Part shown: in pieces, positions 32,616 to 41,852 of the stretch
Position numbering within the stretch: position 1 is the first letter of the stretch
Layout of the letters: every line of letters begins with the position of its first letter
NCBI GenBank assembly: GCA_015832175.1
Contig: WJXW01000001.1
Location: 2,666,001-2,730,000 of the forward strand
Length of the DNA: 64,000 nucleotides
Reading direction: 5' to 3'
Source: Paraphaeosphaeria minitans
Lineage: Eukaryota > Ascomycota > Dothideomycetes > Pleosporales > Didymosphaeriaceae
The notes under the pieces: generated by a model
What the model was told of the DNA's origin: nothing
The model's database searches: none
The model's input: only the letters and a program-made list of their open reading frames with translations
Made by a program: the position numbers and the translations under genes

Positions 32616-33650
32616 ATGTCGCTCCCCGTTCTAGATATTTCTCCCTTTTTGGATGCGTCGTCGACTCCAGAAAGTCGCCAGCAAGTAGCGCATTCTATCA
32701 ACCACGCATGTACCGAGTTCGGCTTCTTCTATCTCACTGGGCACGGGATCCCGCAAACCAAACTCGAGGAAATCATATCCCTTGCGCGGCAATTTTTCGC
32801 TCTACCAAATGAACAGAAGAACGGAATAAAAAGACATGATGCGGGTCTCGAGGGCGGCGACGGCGCAAGAGGCTACCAAGGCATGGGGGAGAACGTCACG
32901 CAAGGCAAGAAAGACATGCACGAAGCGATCGACCTCTACCGAGAATGGGACCACGCTCCCAAGACCGAAGGAAACGGTGGACGGGGCACGTGGAGTACGC
33001 TCCAAGGACCCAACCTCTGGCCCGACGAGCCCAAAGAGCTAAAGCCGGTGTACCTAGCGTACATTGAGCAGCTGCAGAACGTCGGCACGGCACTCGTACG
33101 CGCAATGGGGCTGGCGCTTGAGCTCCCTGTACCGGATCCAGACTCTGCCACGACTCTTGAAACAGAGGATTCAGAAGTCTTCGTGCGGAATACTGACCAA
33201 AGCTTCTGGGTCATGCGTCTGATCGGATACCCCAAGCTGTCCACACCCGTCAGCCCCGATGCACCACTTTCCTCGCTCTCCTGCGGCGAGCACACCGACT
33301 ATGGCTGCGTGACTTTGCTCCTCACCGATCCGACCCCAGGCGCGCTGCAAGTGCTACTTAAAGATGGGACGACCTGGCTTAACGCGGATCCCATTCCGGG
33401 CGCTTTCGTGGTCAACATCGGCGACATGATCGAGCGGTGGACGAACGGGCTGTGGAAGAGCACGAGGCATCGGGTGATTCATCGTGGGGAGGGATATAGG
33501 GTAAGTGTGCCGTTCTTCTTCGAGCCGAATTTTGAGGCCATGGTCAGGCCGTTGGGGAGGTGTGTGGATAGGAGTGCAAGGGAGGCGATACATGGGGGGA
33601 GTACGTATGGGGAGCATCTGCTGGAGAAGGTGTTTGGGAATTTTTATTGA
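32616..33650 (+). CDS. 2-oxoglutarate-Fe(II) dioxygenase (isopenicillin N synthase-like fold)
   Basis: A single exon of 344 aa. The N-terminal DIOX_N domain is clear (VLDISPFLD ... FGFFYLTGHGIP). The catalytic domain shows the iron ligands H-x-D in GEHTDYGCVTLL (~226-228), the distal His in KSTRHRVIH (~284), and the 2-oxoglutarate Arg-x-Ser in YRVSVPFFFEPN (~296). Other family marks: GDMIERWTNG. Role: a soluble oxidase of unknown substrate; relatives act in secondary metabolism or on amino acids and flavonoid-like compounds. It has no biosynthetic neighbours. No intron is needed. Confidence 0.9.
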   Translation: MSLPVLDISPFLDASSTPESRQQVAHSINHACTEFGFFYLTGHGIPQTKLEEIISLARQFFALPNEQKNGIKRHDAGLEGGDGARGYQGMGENVTQGKKDMHEAIDLYREWDHAPKTEGNGGRGTWSTLQGPNLWPDEPKELKPVYLAYIEQLQNVGTALVRAMGLALELPVPDPDSATTLETEDSEVFVRNTDQSFWVMRLIGYPKLSTPVSPDAPLSSLSCGEHTDYGCVTLLLTDPTPGALQVLLKDGTTWLNADPIPGAFVVNIGDMIERWTNGLWKSTRHRVIHRGEGYRVSVPFFFEPNFEAMVRPLGRCVDRSAREAIHGGSTYGEHLLEKVFGNFY

Positions 33651-33959
33651 TGGTAAGTAGGATAAATGGCCGGAGGCGGGTGAAGCTAACGAGGAGGCAG
33701 GCCAGTCGAGAAGGCTGTTGCCCAAGGAAGGGGGTATAGCTAATGTCTGGTCGTAAAAACATTAATATATATCAATATCAGGTCCCACAAAGAGAGCAAT
33801 CGAAGGAACAATTGGAAAGCTTCACACAAACGTGGTCGAACCCTGCTGTAGTAAACGTCCCGTCTATTAACCTCAAGGTTCGACCCTATCTCTCCGGGCC
33901 GATGAAGTCATGCCTATTCATTCACATAAAGGAGCTCCAGCTATGCCAACACTTGACCA

Positions 33960-34500
33960 CAGCGTGTGCAACAGTCCCTACTACGGCCCGTACTGTACGG
34001 CCCGTAGTTGATTTTAGGCCGTACGTACCGTACTGATATTCGACCCGTACCGTAACCGTACCGTAGTGGGTTTTTGAGCCGTAGTACGGCTGTACGGTTC
34101 CCGATAAGGAAGGAGATGTGGGTTCATCGCTTAGGTGTTAGATATTAGTGGGTTAATTAGTAAAGCGTTAGATATAGTAGATCTATACTGCTTTAGGTAT
34201 ACGGTGTACCGCCGTTGCCTCCTAACTAACTTTTTGCCCTATCTCCTATACAACAATTAGTTTATTTATCTTAATTACTATTGCTATTATGCTTACTACC
34301 GTAGACCTCCTTCCTAATTAGGAAAATTGTATACTATTTGAACCGTACTTGGTCCGTACAGGCGCTAATATGGTACCTATGGGTCGCGAGTGGTACCGTA
34401 CCGATATCCCACCCGTACCATACGTACCGTACTGACTTTCACCCGTACCGTATCCGTACTATGGTCGACCGGTACGTACTACGTACTGTTGCACACGCTG
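33960..34500. mobile_element. hAT-type MITE, 541 bp, with TIRs and TSD
   Basis: Perfect 16-bp terminal inverted repeats: CAGCGTGTGCAACAGT at 33960-33975 and its reverse complement at 34485-34500. They are flanked by an 8-bp target duplication with one C/T difference (CTTGACCA at 33952-33959, CTTGATCA at 34501-34508). Both subterminal arms are packed with CCGTAC/GTACGG units; the core (34130-34340) is A+T rich. The 8-bp duplication and CAG ends are marks of the hAT superfamily. There is no transposase frame, so it is non-autonomous. Confidence 0.87.
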
Positions 34501-34540
34501 CTTGATCAATCGCACGTTTTCTCTACCCTGCTGAACAAGT

Positions 34541-34819
34541 ATGTTCGACTTTTTCAAGCAGCCTACTGCCACCACGCCAAAACGTCTCACGCTATATTGT
34601 CCCCCTCTCGAAAGGACCGTCAGGGAATACCTCATCACACCGTCCGCGGACTCCACCCAGTTCCTGCTCGAAGTGCGAGCGGCATTTGGCGTGCTTAGGT
34701 CCATACCCAAATTCCACCCTGCTCCAACCTTGCTTAGTCTCCAACCTGGCAGACCTAACAAACAACCAACGCATCCTCGTCACCACGCTCCCATACCCAC
34801 CCCACCCCTCCACGCATAG
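34541..34819 (+). CDS. Small hypothetical protein (doubtful)
   Basis: A 92-codon ATG frame starting MFDFFKQPTATTPKRLTLYC and ending in a Pro/His-rich tail. It begins 40 bp after the MITE and lies between the two repeat elements. No domain recognised; a GC-rich island in an A+T-rich patch. It may be a real small gene, a gene fragment, or chance. Confidence 0.22.
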   Translation: MFDFFKQPTATTPKRLTLYCPPLERTVREYLITPSADSTQFLLEVRAAFGVLRSIPKFHPAPTLLSLQPGRPNKQPTHPRHHAPIPTPPLHA

Positions 34820-35099
34820 ACCAAGAACCCCACGTCGTATGCCGGGCCCGCGCTGACCACGCGTACGAAGGTACACACGGTAAAATTCCAGCCACGTCCA
34901 CCTTCCTAAACAATAGCAAGCTTGGAACCTACCCTGCTTCAACTCTCGATCTTACTCTCACACCCTCCAGCAGCTCTCCCAATCCGCACGCTACACCCCA
35001 TCTCCTCGCCCTCACCACCGCCTCCCGCCGCTCAAACACCCCGCCTACAGTCCAACTCTGCATCCCCGCCGCTCCCATCAAAGCACACGGCGCTGTAAA

Positions 35100-35490
35100 C
35101 GTAGCGTACAGCACGGAGCGTACTTTGATACGTATTGTGAGTTGGCACGTACATACGTGGTATAGGTATCGCGACCCGTACCAAGCACCGTACGTAGTCA
35201 AAATTTTTGGCAGTACGTACGGGAGTACGGGGGGTACGGGAATACAACAGTATCCTATATTTACTGTGTTTGTGCTACAGTAGCATAGCTACATACCTAG
35301 CACTTTTTGTAACCATTGTTACAGCAGAATCCTGACCCAACTTTACTCATTATTATTTATATAAACGACTTCAACGCTAGCTACCTTCCTGATTAGGCTA
35401 CTTGTATGCTGCAGAGCGTACTGTACGCATTTCTAGCCAATCCGTACGTACCTTCCCATGAAACCCGTGCGTACGTACGTACTAGTGAGG
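35100..35490. repeat. Second CGTAC-rich repeat, related to the MITE
   Basis: Same design as the MITE at 33960: CGTAC/GTACG-packed arms (35100-35245 and 35415-35485) around an A+T-rich core. The cores share a recognisable stretch (CCTTCCTGATTAGG at 35384-35397 against CCTTCCTAATTAGG at 34309-34322, followed in both by a TTGTAT). I found no clean terminal inverted repeats or target duplication, so the ends are approximate; it is probably a decayed or deleted relative. Confidence 0.6.
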
Positions 35491-36004
35491 ACGTTGGCGT
35501 TGTTGGGGCTGCTGAGCGACATGACTGGCGCAGGGGTTGTTTGCGACGAGGGCAGGACTAGGCAAGGTTAGGGAGAGGCACGGGGTGAAGAAGGGGGGTG
35601 TTGAGGGTGACGATGAATGGTTAGATTGTAAGGCAGTTTGGCAGACGGAGTGAAGGTATAGGGAAAGACGGTAACGTGATTTGGTGGTTCTATCTAGTTG
35701 TTGTCTTCTCTAGAGCAATTTTAGCAATTTTCCTACCCCAGTAGCTGGATGCAGTCCTTTATTTATTCCTCTCATAGTCCCGACAACTGCCCGTTGTCTA
35801 TCCGCTCGTGTCTAGGAGTGAATAACGTAGTTGGAGTTTGCCCAGTCCCCATCTTGATGGGCCTTTCCTTTACTGCGTCTGTGCAGGGAAGTAAGCTCCG
35901 CAAGCCTCTGGTTATTGATATGCAGTTATACTGTACCCTGTGATCTTGAAGCCCGTGTGTCCACCGTCCACTACTCTCCAACGTGCTCGCAGACGCCAAA
36001 TCAT

Positions 36005-38018
36005 CTACCACGCCGCCTCGTATGCGCCAACGTCGCTAACAACCACTCCAATAAGATCTTCATAGATGCTGTCATCTGTAGTTGCTGGGACCATGCTCAC
36101 CAACTTGGGCTCCGCACTATGTGCATCGGCTTTCAGTCTGCAGCCTTTGTGATGGCCCACACATCCATCCTTCTGACACACATGTCCGTGGAAGCAATCT
36201 CTATCCCTACACGCACCCCTCCTCGGGCACGGGCTGCTCTTCAGTACGTACTCCAGGCAATGCTGTGTCTCAACTTCGAGCGGGTGGTGATCGAACGGAC
36301 AATTGAAGTTGTTGCAGGTACCCGACAGATGGTGTGCGTTACAGGGCTTTTGCTTGTGAAAGCGCGCGTTGTAGGTGAACCATTCTTCGGAGGTGGGAGG
36401 GCGAATGTAAGTGTCCAGACGATGGCCATCTTTGTTGAGGGCGACAAAGCCTGGTGGAACGGTGGTTGGTAGATACGAAGAGATGTTCTCGCGGTCAGCC
36501 CCCGATGTCGTGGTTGGGGAAGAGGACGTCTGCTGGTTGGGAACTACGTGCTCAGGAGTATGGACGAAGCTGCATTTATTGCCCCAACGGCAGAAGCCCT
36601 GCTTGAATCAGTCTTCCCAGCTTCTGGAACAACTCTGCATGACTTGCCTTCTGGAAATAATTGCAGGGTTTGGTCTTCTTATATCCCTGATTTGCGGATG
36701 AGCTGTCGGCAGTGAAGTCTGGAATGTCCACGATGACACCATTCGAATCATATGAGATCCCATCTGCGTTGACAGAAGTGTGGCGCCAGTTGCCCCGATC
36801 TAGGGCTGATGATCTCGCAGCAGGTGGTGCAGGTAGTGGTGCTTTAGTCGACGACTTCGTTCGCGCCGTTGATGATCCCTTAGTTGTAGGCGTAGCCTGT
36901 GCCAATTCAGACCATCTGAAGATGGTAGGGAATTGGACGACACTCAAACCCAGTTGGTAGAAGTCTGTCTCAAAACCTGCTCCTTGTACAAGTGTGATCT
37001 TCTTCTGTAAACCATTGTACGGAACCAGTTGCGGTATATAGCTGGTGTCTGATCGTTCAATTAGTCATTTACTGACCATCGTTCCTCGGTAATACAAAGG
37101 AAGGAGCTCTGAGGCGCCAAGGTGCATTGATACGGTGCCTGAACAAGACTTACCATGACAAGCAGCAAAAAGTATGTGGCTACAGGCTGTGTCGTCGGCG
37201 GCTACTTTGAAGGTTTCTACATATTAGTTAGCATCTTTTCCATTTCAAGCCGCGTGCTTGGTACAATTCAGCCTCGCGGTGCTTCGCATTGGCTGTCCGC
37301 AATACTTTCTCGCTGGGTTTTCACCTTCCTGCAGCCGAACTTACCTCGAATCTTGAATCGTGTGCCCTCTTCATCAAGCACATCCACGAAATCGAAATGG
37401 GCCATCGTCCTCGTAAAACCAGCAGCGAAAGGCATGATACTCCGCTTCTCTAGCCCGATCAGTTTTGTCTTCGCAAGCTGCTTCGACAAAACCGTGACAT
37501 CAGCGAAGATACGAACAACTAAGCGCGAATCTCTGGCATGGGGATATTCCCGTAGTAGCCTTTCGACAACGTCGGTGAGCATGCGTGCGGCACGCATTCC
37601 ACCCTCTTCTTTATCTTTGACAAGTTCGTCGTTGAACTGTGAAATAAACAGTTAATGAGTTTCATGAAGTTGGGTGAGAACTGAAACGCGTACAACATAT
37701 CCATTTCCGTCGACGAGAACGAGAGCGTACGTATTGCGGGGTTTCTCGTTGACCAAGGTGGAAGCGCTCGACACGCCGTTGGCGTGAGCTTGCTCGGTAA
37801 CCTTGTGAGTCTTGAGTACTTTGTAATCTTCCAGCAATTGAGTGTGTTCTTTGAGAAGATTCTGGAGAGATGTTAGCTGATATCAAGTTGACCACCTGTA
37901 GGTAATCGTGGTTCGCATGACCAGAACGCACCTGAAGCTCCTGCTGGGTACTGGCATTGCTGAGTTTGAATTGCTCTAGACGCGTGTCTAGAGAATTCAG
38001 TTTCGCGTCGCCCAGCAT
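36005..38018 (-). CDS. CCCH zinc-finger protein with N-terminal NYN/PIN-like domain (DUF7923-type)
   Basis: Six exons on the minus strand: 38018..37932, 37861..37694, 37636..37345, 37216..37154, 37048..36648, 36598..36005; 534 aa. All junctions keep frame; the last intron is GC-AG. Residues 1-60 form a coiled coil. Residues ~70-255 are an alpha/beta domain beginning ALVLVDGNGYVFNDEL, with HFDFVDVLDEEG, ACSHILFAACHDTSYIPQL and KITLVQGAGFE, ending VVQFPTIFRW; acidic residues sit where NYN nucleases have theirs. CCCH finger 1 is C-x7-C-x5-C-x3-H, formed across the last intron (PCNYFQK+GFCRWGNKCSFVH); a second set follows (KPCNAHHLSGTCNNFNCPFDH). Known family: fungal CCCH proteins of unknown role; RNA binding or cleavage is inference. 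Confidence 0.8.
36599..36647 (-). other. GC-AG intron inside the CCCH zinc finger
   Basis: The minus strand reads CAGAAG|GCAAGT at the donor and CAAGCAG at the acceptor, 49 nt. Splicing joins PCNYFQK to GFCRWGNKC, giving perfect C-x7-C-x5-C-x3-H spacing. Reading through ends at a stop 24 codons later and loses both fingers. Confidence 0.82.
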
Positions 38019-38652
38019 GTTGATGGCTGGCGATCTATGCTTGAGAAAGTGTATAGCAATGGGTGGTGATGGTTGTGATGGTGGTCCGCGAAGCCTCTAC
38101 CGTATCAGCTGCGAAGCTCTGGCTTGAATTGCCACGGATCGCACGTTTTATTTAGGTACCTGGTACACACAAACGGTCGCGCGCGATTTACCTTTCACGC
38201 ACGTTTGTGACCCAACCGTCCATTGTCTACTTCTTAAATTGTAGATAATGTGTCGTCTGATGGTGTGTATATAAGCTCGGGTGGGTGATGCCTTTCCGGT
38301 TGGGTACCTACTTATCTAGGTACCTAGTCCAGGCGGAACCGCGGGTCTGTGCGATGCATCACGTGGCATGGGCTATGAGCAGCTGCCTAGCAAATTCAAC
38401 TAACTGCACGAACAAAGTCTTTACTTGATGTTACGCTAGGATTCACACGAAGAGGGTGAGCGTTAAGCAACATGCTGTTCACCTGTATACTATCGCGACT
38501 GTGCTAATCAGTTGGCATCATCCTCACAAGGCTACCGACGCATCTAGCAAGACCTGCTTGGGCCGGGCCATAGGACGGTATCAATAGATTTATACTGCTA
38601 CCAATTCAACTTCGTTCTATTCCGTCTCTGTCGTTGATCATCTGACCGTCAC
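38019..38652. other. Intergenic region
   Basis: 634 bp. Contains two TAGGTACCT-type palindromic motifs (38153-38162 and 38315-38326), also seen at 19.45 and 60.67 kb. No gene seen. Confidence 0.45.
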
Positions 38653-41303
38653 TCACGCCTTTCCAACACTTAGCATTTTCCTGTTCCTTTTGATGAGCAC
38701 GCTCAACCTCTTCTCCAGCGCCTCGTGATCCTTCCTCGCCGCCAGCATTGCCTGTTCCGCCTCTTCGACACTCAGTACACTTCTTCCACCTCTCCTCCTT
38801 CCTGCTCCAAAGGCACCTGCACCTGCACCTACACTGACCCCCGCCTCAAAAGCGCTGACCAAGCCCTGGACATCAAGTCCGCTCCCATCAATTTCAATGT
38901 CGGAAGTTCCGGAGAGAGACGATAAACCCAGGTCCGCACCCACAAGTGCCTCGAGATTTTGCACAAATACGCCGCCAAGCAGATCGGCAGTGATGGCACC
39001 GATGCCCTCGAGTTCCGGGCCAACCGCCCCACCTTCAGCGACTGCCCTGGCTGCTTTGACGAGCTTGTTCGCATTGACGGATATGTTGGCTGTACCAGCA
39101 CCAGGGAGGCCACCAACAGCTGCCATTTCTGGGCGTGGTGCATTGGGTGGCGGGTTGTCAGTGTTGGGAAGGACGAACTGATTCAAGTAAACACCTGCGT
39201 CAGCAGGCGTCTGGGGCTGCTGCGCTTGGTTGGGCGCAGGTGAATCTTCATTTGCTTGCACTGGAGGAAGCTGTGAGCGTTGTGACGGGCCACCTTGGTA
39301 GGCGGACAAAGAGTCCAGAACTGGTATATCTTGACCGGTGCTTTTGCTCAATTTTGCCCCTGCCTCTTTCAGTGCTGTGGCCAGGGCTGGGAGATTTGGC
39401 TGTCCCTGGAAGCCGGTGTTGTGGATATTATGTTTCTTTGGGTGGAAGCGAGTAGCACCTCTAAGTTCTTGAATATACTGTTCGAGCTCCAACGCTTTAT
39501 CTTCTAGTTCCTGAGTCAACCCCCAGAAGAACTTGCCCTGAGGCGTGATCAACGTCCTCGAGTCGGAAGTCCCATCATGGGCGCGGAGATGAACGGGTTG
39601 CTTTCTTGTAAGTGCCTCGAGGTCGGCCTCAGTGAAATGAATCTTGAGGTCCGGCGGGCCCACAGGACCACCACTCATTGGTGTTGCTTTCGATACATGA
39701 GTCAGGGATGATGAAAGTGGCTTGAAGAACTCTAGGGCCGAAGCGACCAACTCGCCAGTCCTCTGGAGATCAGTAAGAATATATTGAGCAGTGGCTTCGC
39801 GCTTGTCTTTCGCTATGTCTTGTTCGGTTTCAGCAACCGGCTCTATGCGAGGCAGCGGAGCGGAGGATTTGATCGTTGCTGCCGTCGCTGCTGCCGCTGC
39901 CGCTGCGGCGGCGGCAGCGTCAGCGTCAGCAGCAGCTTTCTTCGCAGCCATGTTGGCTTGGTAAAGCTCCTCCAGCTCCTCTTCTTCTCTTGATGACATC
40001 TTCGTAGGTTCAGGTTGGCCTTTTGTCGATGCCGCAGGGGTCTTGGGGTTGGTGGCGGGCTTCTTGGTCTTTTTCTTACGCCCAACGATAGGGGCTTGAA
40101 CCACTTCTGGTTCAGGTGTTTGCTCCTCCAGTGCGCGTTCTTCCTCTGCTTGACGGGCCCGCTCTTGGCGATCCTTCTTTGCCTGTGATTTGGTCTTCTT
40201 CCTGACCGGGGCGCTCCCAACTTTACCACCAACCAGAGGAGGCGAACTCGCACGCGAGATCGACGTGGACGTGAAAGAGGCAGTGTCGGAAATTAACTCG
40301 CTTGCTGGGGTTCCTGGCTGATAGATGGAAGCAATACTAGCCTGCCTAGAGCGAAGTTTTTCAACAGTTGAAACTTGTGGTAGCGAAGGAAGTGGGGGCA
40401 TCTGAGGCGGGCTCTCGGTTCTGGGTGTGACTACCACACGAAGGGTCTTGGCCCCGATAGGTTTCTTGATCGGGGAACCAATCGAAGCTGCAGCAGGACT
40501 TTCAGAAACAGACATTGGCGCTGATGTCGATACAGCACGAATCGGCTTCGCTGAGACCTCTTGTTTCGTCGAGCTTGCTGCTGACGGTGCTTCGTTTTCG
40601 GGGACTTTGGAAGCGGCAGATATATCCAGTTTCCCCGGAGGTTGACGCTTTGAGGAGGGAATCGCCGTGGAAGCGAGTGATTTGGTATCCTTCTGAGGCG
40701 TTACATCACTCGCGGTAGCCGCCTTCTTACCGGATGCTTTGCTTCTGGGCGTCGCTTTGGCAGGCGATGCAGTTATGGGGCTGCTCTCCTTTTGCGTTGG
40801 GTTGACTGACTCTTCAGCAGGCTTCTTTGGAGTCTCTATGGTTTGAGCTTTCGCCTTGGAGGGGCTCGCTTTTCGGCTGGCCTTGACCGGCGTTGCCGGT
40901 ACAGACGCAGGCGTTGACATCGCTCCAGCCAAAGGCTTGACAGCACCAGGGATAATTCCTTCGGTCTCCCTTTTTGATTTTTTGCCTATCGGCGTTGCAA
41001 GTCGACCTGGAATGACTGGAATTACCGGCACAGCGGGAGCTACCGGAGCGGCGTTGCGCGAAGCTGGGCGGCTAGGCTGGTCCAGTGTAACATTTTTGGG
41101 TAATACTGGAGCTGTGAAGCCTGGGGGAATCGTTGGTGTTGCACGTCGGGGTTGATTCAATATTTGGCTCAGCAGGGGCGTGCTCGTTCCTTGGTGCTCG
41201 TCCACCGCATCGCTGACCAATGCATCCACGTTGACCGATGCCTCCTCTTCCGGACTTAAAATCTCGTCTTCTGTACGCGTACCGTTAGCAAGGTCAACCA
41301 ATG
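38653..41303 (-). CDS. Long disordered protein, or C-terminal part of NOT4
   Basis: An exon of ~883 codons that starts at a good acceptor (GTTACAG|CA at 41304, with a GCTGAT branch) and has no suitable in-frame ATG nearby (the first codon that could be taken as a start, at 41301, is TTG). Content: TPTIPPGF-type linker, Lys/Pro/Ala-rich disorder, an Ala run (~residues 470-485), a better-ordered block (~550-650: AQYILTDLQRTGELVASALE ... GKFFWGLTQELEDKALELEQ), and a C-terminal coiled coil (LSVEEAEQAMLAARKDHEAL). The upstream exon must end in phase 1. A donor AAG|GTGGGT at 41911 inside the last NOT4 exon fits, which would make one 1,716-aa NOT4. Alternatively it is a separate gene whose first exon lies in 41304-41852. 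Confidence 0.6.
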
Positions 41304-41852
41304 CTGTAACAATAAATATCAGCGACGCGGATGTGTTGGAAAGATCAACTACGGTCGGTGGCCGGACAACAGCGAGGCTACCAGTCGAAAAGACAAATAC
41401 GTCAGGGGTTCATCAGGTTCTCTCGAGCATCTTCGTCACTAAGGGCCAGGCATGAAAAAGTGAAGGAAGCCATCTCTAATTAAGAGTAAGCATGCCGACT
41501 TGGCAGCTGTAGGAGGGGATTTACGTACATCCGATGGCCATGACGAAGACGACGAGAGAAGATGAAGCAAAACCCTGGGTAGAAGCAGCATGATTCGCCC
41601 AAACGAAAAGAACTCGAGAAGAGAATATCAAGGTATTGTAGTTCCGTAAACCCATGCTTGGGACAAAGCCAGTAATATGACAGTGACCATCCCAGTCATA
41701 ACGCCGAGCAACTCAAAGGCCAAAATGGAATGCCCGAGTGCCGATGCATTCGCTCGAAGCCCCCGTAACGCCATGTATCCATCGAATGAGGAAAAGTAAA
41801 CAGACAGTGTGCTTGACCATGCGGTCGAAACTATGTGAAAGAAGCGAAAGGA

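Noticed and set aside
33868..33890. Possible tRNA T-arm (AAGGTTCGACCCT)
   Set aside because: No matching acceptor, D or anticodon arms within a tRNA length on either strand.
35915..36472. 185-codon plus-strand frame
   Set aside because: Antisense to the last exon of the CCCH protein, whose zinc-finger spacing proves the minus strand.
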